Shown here piece by piece: positions 57,011 through 64,000 of a stretch of 64,000 nt of DNA (positions are counted from its first letter, which is position 1; each line of letters begins with the position of its first letter). Source of the stretch: Methanocaldococcus lauensis (GTDB taxonomy: Archaea; AGJL01; Methanococci; Methanococcales; Methanocaldococcaceae); assembly GCA_902827205.1 (NCBI GenBank), contig LR792634.1, positions 1,054,001 through 1,118,000 of the forward strand, in the 5' to 3' direction. Made by a program: the position numbers and the translations under genes. Under the pieces are notes generated by a model. It worked only from the letters and a program-made list of their open reading frames with translations, made no database searches and was not told where the DNA came from.

Positions 57011-58867
57011 ATGAAAAGAAGCATATTTTTGCTAATATTGGTAGGGCTAGTTTCTCTAACAGCCGTATTTGGATGGGGAAATAACGGACCTTTATTTGTT
57101 ACATATCATGAAAAATATAATATTACTGCAAATACTACTGGAGAAGGAGTTATAAATATAAAAAATATTACTGTAACTGGATATCTTATAATTAACAATA
57201 CAGGAGATACTGCAAATGATACTCTCTTAGATGTTTGGATTGCAATAAATGTATCAAATAATGAATCTGGCTTAGAACCTATCAACCCATATAATATAAA
57301 CTACTCTATCTATAATAAAGCTCCTTCATATACTGACTTACCCAGTAATTTAACATATATACACATACCAACATTACCAAATAATACCTATTTAGAATTT
57401 AAAATCAACATTAATGAATCTAAAGTTGGAGTTCCATTGATAATTAATGAAAATTATGATGCAATAAAAATCCCTGCAAGAAAATGTGTTAATTGGACTG
57501 TTACTTTAAATATAAGTAGAAATATCTCTGCATTACCAAATACAAATACGATAGTTTATGTTAATATAACAAAGTATTTAAGTAATATTTCAAAGTATTA
57601 TGGAGATAGTTGTTGGAATTTCTTAAATATAACAAACGCTATACCTTCTCAGGGTGTTGTTGTTTTATGGAATGGACCATACTTCACAGGAAATACTAAT
57701 GATTCTTTAAATTGGACAGGAATTATATTAAACTCTACTCAGAATGCAACTATAAATATTACAATACAGGGAAACTATACCTACGCTAATAGAACAGATA
57801 TTCTTGCACAATATGGATTTGCAATTATATTCTTCCAATATAGCGGAACTAAATCTGGAACAGGAGTTTGTAGTGCTTACGCATCTGGATTAATTAGTAT
57901 TAGTGCATTCAAAGAGGGGCCTATTAAAAATATAACTTCTGGAGAATATAATATATGGTATGAACAAGGTAATATAACAAATAAAGCTACAAAATATTAC
58001 TTTAATATTACTAATTTAACAATCTGGGCAGCTAATATAAGTGCTCTTGACTTAGCAAGCTATAACATAAATCCATTCAATATAATCTCAGGATCAGAAC
58101 ATTCTCTTAGTTCAATATTACTTAGTCCAAGAGAAAGTTGGAATACTACTAAATATGAATTCATATTTGATGATGTCCCAGTAGTTTGGGCTAACTGTTC
58201 ATTTAGAGTTGTCAATAGTAATATAACAGTATTAAATGAAAGTGATAATGAATATTCTCCAGAGTTTGGAAGTTCATATATAATAGTTGAAAAAATCTAT
58301 GTCATTGGATCATATTTACTTAAAGTAACTAAACATGTAATTCCTAAAGGAAGCGGAACGTATGAAGTATATATAGTAGTTGAAAACATTGGTTCTCAAA
58401 AAACTCCCGATTATGTCTATGTCTATGACATGATTCCATATAACTTTACTATATCAGATATTTGGGTCAACCAATCAAGTATGTTAGCACAACACTACAA
58501 CAATAATCCATCTATAAATTATACTGGATTTACAGCTGTATCAGCTGGAATATATAATGTAAGTTATTATTGGGCATTACATTCACTCTATCCAAGTGCT
58601 AATGGAGATGGTTATTGGAATGCCTCAGAAATACAAAACAATCAAACAGTAGTAATTCACTATACATTAAATGGAACAGGAAAGTTTTCTCCAAGTGATG
58701 TGTTCATCGTTGGTATTGACCCTAGAAACTCTCTACTACCTACAACATCACCAAAAATAACTGCTGTAAGTGGAGTTATTGAAAACAACTATGAGCCGTT
58801 ATTAGCTTTACTAACAACAATAGTTGGATTAGGAACAATAATAAGATTGAAAAAATATGCTCTCTAA
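57011..58867 (+). CDS. Secreted, membrane-anchored surface protein
   Basis: A 618-residue exported protein. Signal peptide MKRSIFLLILVGLVSLTAVFG; mature N-terminus WGNNGPLF. It is unusually rich in N-x-S/T sequons, as in heavily glycosylated envelope proteins. From about residue 420 there is a DUF11/CARDB-like beta-domain (YLLKVTKHVIPKGSGTYEV, VYVYDMIPYNF). The end is a membrane anchor (LLALLTTIVGLGTIIRLKKY) with a short basic tail. It follows cimA, like the block of surface genes I recall after MJ1392 in M. jannaschii. Exact role unknown. Confidence 0.75.
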   Translation: MKRSIFLLILVGLVSLTAVFGWGNNGPLFVTYHEKYNITANTTGEGVINIKNITVTGYLIINNTGDTANDTLLDVWIAINVSNNESGLEPINPYNINYSIYNKAPSYTDLPSNLTYIHIPTLPNNTYLEFKININESKVGVPLIINENYDAIKIPARKCVNWTVTLNISRNISALPNTNTIVYVNITKYLSNISKYYGDSCWNFLNITNAIPSQGVVVLWNGPYFTGNTNDSLNWTGIILNSTQNATINITIQGNYTYANRTDILAQYGFAIIFFQYSGTKSGTGVCSAYASGLISISAFKEGPIKNITSGEYNIWYEQGNITNKATKYYFNITNLTIWAANISALDLASYNINPFNIISGSEHSLSSILLSPRESWNTTKYEFIFDDVPVVWANCSFRVVNSNITVLNESDNEYSPEFGSSYIIVEKIYVIGSYLLKVTKHVIPKGSGTYEVYIVVENIGSQKTPDYVYVYDMIPYNFTISDIWVNQSSMLAQHYNNNPSINYTGFTAVSAGIYNVSYYWALHSLYPSANGDGYWNASEIQNNQTVVIHYTLNGTGKFSPSDVFIVGIDPRNSLLPTTSPKITAVSGVIENNYEPLLALLTTIVGLGTIIRLKKYAL

Positions 58868-59013
58868 GTATCTCTTTTAAACTTTTAAATTTTAATTAAA
58901 CATGATAATTATGTTTTTAATTTTAAACCTTTAATTTTATTAATTTTATTAACTAAATTTTTATATGTCTAATTTAAATAATAAATATAAAAAATAAAAA
59001 ATAATGGGAGAAA

Positions 59014-59739
59014 ATGAAGAAGGCTATATTATTTTTTATATTTTTAGTTTTAATGTTGCCTGTATTTGCTGATGTGGAAGAAATTACAAACTATAAAATG
59101 ATAGTAGATCTAACTAAAAACCCAACACATATAACAAATGTAATAACAATAAAAAATATTGCTAAATATCCAATAGTTCCTGGTATTGGGGAATTAAGAT
59201 TGCAAAAAGAAGAATCAAAAAAGATATTTATAATTCCCATCCCATCTAAAAATGAAAAAAAACCTGTAGAGATTGAAAATTTAAAAGGATATTATATAAT
59301 TGGAAATCAAAAATATCCAATGGATGTCAATGTAAGTTATAAGGGTACATATACAGTTATAGAATATCAGATATGGAGACCAATAGAAAGTGGAAAAAAT
59401 ATTACCTTAGTTATTGAATATGATGCTAATATAGTTAATAATGGAATTTTATTCAAAACTATTTCAATTCCAGTCGGATGTGATTTAAATATAAAAAAAT
59501 TTAATATAATTTTTAAGTCACCTTATCATTTAACATATTTGGAGCCAAATGGAAAAAATTTTCAAATACCAAAAGATAGATTATTTATAATTAAAGCAGA
59601 GTTTTCCATTCTACCATTGCCAAGATTACCAACTTATGGATATATATTATTCTGGCTTACAATTTTAATGATCTTTGTAATATTGATGGTATATATTGAA
59701 CTACGTTTGAAAAATAAAAAAAGAATGGAAAATAAATAA
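59014..59739 (+). CDS. Exported single-span membrane protein of unknown function
   Basis: A 241-residue protein with signal peptide MKKAILFFIFLVLMLPVFA, an extracellular beta-rich domain (residues about 20-200, with YPIVPGIGELRL and KGTYTVIEYQIWRP), and a C-terminal membrane helix (YILFWLTILMIFVILMVYI) followed by a basic cytoplasmic tail. Start ATG behind GGGAGAAA. It lies between two surface-protein genes with only 44 bases to the next, so an assembly or anchoring role is plausible but inferred. Confidence 0.7.
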   Translation: MKKAILFFIFLVLMLPVFADVEEITNYKMIVDLTKNPTHITNVITIKNIAKYPIVPGIGELRLQKEESKKIFIIPIPSKNEKKPVEIENLKGYYIIGNQKYPMDVNVSYKGTYTVIEYQIWRPIESGKNITLVIEYDANIVNNGILFKTISIPVGCDLNIKKFNIIFKSPYHLTYLEPNGKNFQIPKDRLFIIKAEFSILPLPRLPTYGYILFWLTILMIFVILMVYIELRLKNKKRMENK

Positions 59740-59783
59740 ATTATTTTTAATTATAGAAATTGTTTTATAAATAAGGGATTATT

Positions 59784-62700
59784 ATGAGGAACATCCTAAT
59801 ATTTATATTTATTATTTTATTGTGTTCAAATATTAATGTAGGAGTATCATTAAATAACACTACTACACTTAATATATCAAACTCAACTATTGGAAATTTT
59901 TCAAATATTAGTAAATTATCAACTAATTTTAGTGACTTAAACAATATAACTAAAAATCTTAAAGAAATTGATACAAAGATAAATAATACAATAAATATCT
60001 CAAAAAATATAACAAAAAATGAAAATAAGAAATATATCCATTATTTAATTGTTTTAGTAAAAGGATATAAAGTTATTGTAAAAACCAATGGAATGCCTTA
60101 TGGATTTGCTAATAATATCTCCCTAAAATTTGTTAAAATAAATAATGGAACTTATGTAATTTCACCAATTATTTTAAATGTTCCAATTAAAATCTATGCA
60201 AAATTTAGTAATGAAACTCTAAATAAAACAATTATTTTAAATTATACCAAAATAGTAAATCACTATTTAAATGTCTCGTTTAATAACTTTAAATTAATTG
60301 TTAAAACAAATGGAAAACTATTTGCTAAATATAAGGATTTAGATGTAAATGTTGAATTTAAAAAAATAAATGAAGATGCTTATATCATTTATCCATTATT
60401 ATTAAATACAACACTAATTGTTTATTCAAAATTTGATAATGAAACATTAAATAAGACAATATTTCTAAATTATTCTGAAAATTATAGTTTAAATAATTTA
60501 AATATATCAATAATCTTAAAAAAAGTATATTTCCCATCAGAAAAAATAATTATAAAAACTAATTTTAAACCAAATAAAGCATACATTATAACTCCAAATA
60601 ATAAGACTATAAATTTAAAAATTCATAAAAAAGGAAAATATTACTATCTATCAGCAAAGCTAAATAAAAATGTTATATTAGGAAATTATTCTGTTTTAAT
60701 TAATGGAATTAAAAAAACATTTATCGTAGATTACTACAAAATTAATGCTAAATTTAATAATAGTTGTATATTTGGTAATATAAGTTATCATTACGTTATG
60801 CCAAAGATTGTTGAATATAAGATTATGCCATTTAATATAAGTAAAAATGTTATGGTTGAGAACGGAAGTTTTTGCATACCTATAAATCTTACAGAGGGAA
60901 ATTATACTGTAATTTTGAAATGTGGAAATGCTATAACTAAAATAATGATTAAAATTAAAAACCTATCATTAAAGGTTCCAAAATTTGCATTTGTAGGTAA
61001 TAAAATTAGAATATTTGCAAATTTCAAACCAAAAAATGCTAAACTAATTACACCATATAAAAACTTAACTTTAAACTTTTCAAAATTTAACAAAGAAGAA
61101 TATGTTTCAACTTTTAAAGCCAATAAGACAGGAGTTTATAAAATTATTGTAGATAATATAACGAAAGAAGTTTATGTTGATAATTATAGTATAAATGTAT
61201 CTTTAAATGGTTCTAAAATTGTTGGTAATATATGTTGGAAATATATCCCTCCAAAATACATTAATTATACAATTTTTCCTAAAAATATTACTAAATCTTT
61301 AAAAATAAATAATAGCAATTTTATTATTAAATTTCCAAAAAACACAGAAAAAGTAATAATATATTGTGGAAATGTTAATAAAACTATCCAGATAAAATCT
61401 ATAAAACAGTTGGAGAATATTTCAGATTATAAAACTATTATAATTCCTTATGAAAATAAAACTTATAAAATAAATATTTCAATCAACAAAGGTAAATTTA
61501 AAGAGTTAAAATTTATAGGTGGGAGAATATTATTAATAATAGATAACCTATCAGTTGAAGATTCTGTTAATTTAACAGTTAAATTACCTTTTAAAATTCC
61601 AGAAGGAATGTATATCTATTATTGGAAAAAAATAAACAATAAAACTGTATTAATAAATTACACAATAGGAAAAGATAGAAAAACTATAATATTTAAATTA
61701 AAAGATGGTGGGGAATTAGATGAAGATAGAAGAAAAAATGGAATAATAATTGATCCATTTAAATTTTATATTCCAAAGTATAATGTAAAAACTGAATTTA
61801 AGAATAATAAAACAGGAATTTTATATGTTAAAGATTTAGAAGGAAATGAATTGTATAACATAACAGTAACTACAAATAAAGGAAAATTGGATTATCTAAA
61901 ATTTGTTAATAAAAATAATATACCAGTTGAAATTAATATTAATTTGCCACTTAATTTAATTAAGTTTAAAATATCAAATATTTCCAAGGGAGAAAAAGTT
62001 AATGTTTCTATTGTATATCAATACTCTAATATATCTTCTATAACCAACAGCAATATAAGAAGATCTAATTTTTCCTATTTAGATAATTTTACAATAAATA
62101 CAAGTTTATTAAAATTAGTATATTACAAGTTCAATCCAAATAATCTATTGTGGAAAAAATATCCTGCAATAATAAAAATTTATAGAAATAAAATTGTAGT
62201 TAATTTAACATTAGAAGATGGAAAATTTGGAGATGATGATAATAAAACAAATGGTATTATAGAAGATGATGGGGGTGTTGGATGGGTAGGATATTATAAT
62301 GTATGGGATGTAGCAATAGGTAGTAATGTTCATCAGCAAGTACATACTTATTGGCTTTATGTACCTAAGGGGATTAATAATTTTAGTTTTGGAGTTTATG
62401 ATGGAGACGGTTTTATTGTAAATATTTATTATCCAAATGGGACATTATATACAACATTAAATGAATCTGCAAATAATAATTGGAACTACACTTTAATATA
62501 TACAAATGGCTCTTTTGGGTTTTGGAAAATTGTTATTAATAATACTTTGTCACCAGTTTCTGACTATAATATTTATGGTCTAAATATTAGTGGTAGTAAC
62601 AGTTTAGACCTTAAAGTAAATACAACTTATGTTATAAATGGAACTACATATTATGGTACTCCTAATGCAACATTGTTGAGTTATGGAAGTACAGTAACTT

Positions 62701-64000
62701 CTAGTTATCATGATTTCTATGTTTATGCAACATCTGACTTTAATATAGCAATATTTGATCCGGATAACTTAAACGGATCTATAAATTTATTTGGTCTTAT
62801 TACAATACCAGTAATTCAAAATAGATTAAAAGTTAGTGTTTATTACCCTAATGGTACATTATATTATTCATTTTATCCATATGATAATACTTTATCATCA
62901 TTATTTAATGAAAATGACAATCCAATATGGGTTATTCAAAATATATCTATTCATGGGCAAACTGGATGGTGGAGAATAGAACTAACACAAGAACAAGATT
63001 ATTATGACGATGATCTTGGAAATAATCAAGTAATCCTTGCTACTAATCTATCAGGTGGATTGTGGTTTAAGATACCAATACCTCCATCCTCAGCAGATTC
63101 AGGAACGGCAACAATATGTAGGAATTATCAAACTAATATGGTTCATAGATACTATGTAATAGTACCTTATGGAATATCAAACTTTACTGTTGGTATTTAT
63201 GATGGAGATGGATTAATTGTCAATGTATCTTATCCAAATGGAACATGGTATGGTTCATATATAGCACCAAATAATGCTCAAGCTGGAGAACCTCCAAATT
63301 ACTTTTTGATTAATACAAGTAATGTGTATGGTTGGTGGATTGTAGATATTTTTGAAAATAGTTGGCCTAGTACTAATGGTAACTATTACTCTTTATTAAC
63401 TATAAATTCTCCTGTTTTGAAATTAAACAAAACTTATCTTATAAATGGATCTACTTACTATGGTACTCCTGATGCAATGATTGTTGGTGATGATACAACT
63501 AATTTAGGAAATAAAACATGGTATATCTCAACACCAAAAGGACTTTCTTTATTTAATCTATCGGTATATGATGGAGATGGAGCGATAAATGTTTCTATAT
63601 ACTTACCAAATGGAACAAAATATAAAGAATTTACAGCATATGGAAATGAAAGTTGGTATAGTTATATAGTCAATGTTACTAACCCTAATCAGAATTATGG
63701 TGTTTGGAAAATTTTTGTTCATGAAATAAGAAATTATGATGATTATATAACTGGAGGGAATGTTTATAGAATAGCTACAACAACAAAAACAGGAATTCTC
63801 TCAGGTAATCCACGATATAATTTATCAATAGTTAATGTTTCTACTAAAACTTTGGTTAATATATCAGAAACATTTAATATTACAGTATATGTTAAAAATA
63901 CAGGAACTATGGATTTATCAAATGTATCTGTAAATATAACCCTTCCAATTGGTTGGAGTGGAGAAACATATAAAGTTATTCCATATCTATTACCAAATCA
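59784..64000 (+). CDS. Giant repeat-containing surface protein (partial, runs off right edge)
   Basis: An open frame of at least 1405 codons continues past the window end with no stop. It begins with a signal peptide (MRNILIFIFIILLCSNINVG). The first ~800 residues are Asn/Ile/Lys-rich beta-like domains. Two Ca-binding-type motifs of the pattern DGG-x-LDxDxxxNGIIxDP occur at about 61701-61757 and 62212-62274. Then four units carrying YDGDG-like and YPNGT-x-Y motifs follow (62396, 62754 degenerate, 63198, 63567). It matches the layout I recall for the very large M. jannaschii protein MJ1396. Likely an adhesin or envelope component; role unknown. Confidence 0.85.
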   Translation, partial: MRNILIFIFIILLCSNINVGVSLNNTTTLNISNSTIGNFSNISKLSTNFSDLNNITKNLKEIDTKINNTINISKNITKNENKKYIHYLIVLVKGYKVIVKTNGMPYGFANNISLKFVKINNGTYVISPIILNVPIKIYAKFSNETLNKTIILNYTKIVNHYLNVSFNNFKLIVKTNGKLFAKYKDLDVNVEFKKINEDAYIIYPLLLNTTLIVYSKFDNETLNKTIFLNYSENYSLNNLNISIILKKVYFPSEKIIIKTNFKPNKAYIITPNNKTINLKIHKKGKYYYLSAKLNKNVILGNYSVLINGIKKTFIVDYYKINAKFNNSCIFGNISYHYVMPKIVEYKIMPFNISKNVMVENGSFCIPINLTEGNYTVILKCGNAITKIMIKIKNLSLKVPKFAFVGNKIRIFANFKPKNAKLITPYKNLTLNFSKFNKEEYVSTFKANKTGVYKIIVDNITKEVYVDNYSINVSLNGSKIVGNICWKYIPPKYINYTIFPKNITKSLKINNSNFIIKFPKNTEKVIIYCGNVNKTIQIKSIKQLENISDYKTIIIPYENKTYKINISINKGKFKELKFIGGRILLIIDNLSVEDSVNLTVKLPFKIPEGMYIYYWKKINNKTVLINYTIGKDRKTIIFKLKDGGELDEDRRKNGIIIDPFKFYIPKYNVKTEFKNNKTGILYVKDLEGNELYNITVTTNKGKLDYLKFVNKNNIPVEININLPLNLIKFKISNISKGEKVNVSIVYQYSNISSITNSNIRRSNFSYLDNFTINTSLLKLVYYKFNPNNLLWKKYPAIIKIYRNKIVVNLTLEDGKFGDDDNKTNGIIEDDGGVGWVGYYNVWDVAIGSNVHQQVHTYWLYVPKGINNFSFGVYDGDGFIVNIYYPNGTLYTTLNESANNNWNYTLIYTNGSFGFWKIVINNTLSPVSDYNIYGLNISGSNSLDLKVNTTYVINGTTYYGTPNATLLSYGSTVTSSYHDFYVYATSDFNIAIFDPDNLNGSINLFGLITIPVIQNRLKVSVYYPNGTLYYSFYPYDNTLSSLFNENDNPIWVIQNISIHGQTGWWRIELTQEQDYYDDDLGNNQVILATNLSGGLWFKIPIPPSSADSGTATICRNYQTNMVHRYYVIVPYGISNFTVGIYDGDGLIVNVSYPNGTWYGSYIAPNNAQAGEPPNYFLINTSNVYGWWIVDIFENSWPSTNGNYYSLLTINSPVLKLNKTYLINGSTYYGTPDAMIVGDDTTNLGNKTWYISTPKGLSLFNLSVYDGDGAINVSIYLPNGTKYKEFTAYGNESWYSYIVNVTNPNQNYGVWKIFVHEIRNYDDYITGGNVYRIATTTKTGILSGNPRYNLSIVNVSTKTLVNISETFNITVYVKNTGTMDLSNVSVNITLPIGWSGETYKVIPYLLPN

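Noticed and set aside
1-64000. Insertion sequences, prophage, rRNA or tRNA genes
   Set aside because: No transposase, integrase or phage structural gene and no rRNA or tRNA sequence was seen.

Overview
The window reads as chromosome from a hyperthermophilic methanogen of the order Methanococcales, very close to Methanocaldococcus. The signs are a very AT-rich background, GGTGA/GGAGG Shine-Dalgarno sites, and methanogen genes (formylmethanofuran:H4MPT formyltransferase, the Hmd paralogue HmdII, the coenzyme M gene comE, methanogen-type seryl-tRNA synthetase). It also carries archaeal split RNA polymerase genes and box C/D guide RNAs. Gene neighbourhoods match M. jannaschii blocks as I remember them, but the blocks are joined differently and the RNA polymerase A' gene has no intein, so this looks like a relative rather than M. 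jannaschii itself.

Layout. 1-2.5 kb: end of comE, the wyosine enzyme TYW1, a signal peptidase and a secreted protein. 2.5-5.3 kb: a complete polyamine cluster on the minus strand (arginine decarboxylase, SAM decarboxylase, spermidine synthase, agmatinase). 5.5-8.5 kb: an unknown gene, ftr, a DUF211 gene and engB. 8.6-26.6 kb: a long minus-strand information-processing block, read right to left as trpB, trpA, rpoH, B'', B', A', A'' (with intein), a C/D RNA, L30e, NusA, S12, S7, EF-2, EF-1alpha, S10. 27-28.6 kb: hmdII and a V4R-domain gene. 28.6-29.2 kb: an RNA-rich gap with a structured GC-rich RNA candidate and a second C/D RNA. 29.2-35.9 kb: a CobN-like chelatase subunit, shikimate kinase and dehydrogenase with a nuclease lipoprotein between them, and an iron-sulfur flavoprotein. 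35.9-38.5 kb: a three-gene DNA modification / PD-(D/E)XK nuclease / EVE-domain operon. 38.6-48.4 kb: housekeeping genes (YjbQ, TctA-like permease, SerRS2, AAA ATPase, TrpE, ThyA, Mrp, PPOX-like, NAC, UbiA, FKBP). 48.6-56.7 kb: ilvB, korA, a lipoprotein, two related tiny proteins, an acylphosphatase-like protein, a third C/D RNA, a radical SAM enzyme and cimA. 57-64 kb: three secreted or surface genes, the last a giant repeat protein that runs off the window.

How the genes work together. The polyamine cluster encodes every step from arginine to spermidine. ilvB and cimA serve branched-chain amino acid synthesis (CimA supplies 2-ketobutyrate for isoleucine). trpE, trpA and trpB are in two separated places. 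The shikimate genes feed the same aromatic pathway. The most unusual items are the methyltransferase-nuclease-EVE operon, the A'' intein whose endonuclease motifs look dead, the structured RNA with two kink-turn-like elements, and three double-guide C/D RNAs on the minus strand. All calls come from reading the sequence; no search was run.
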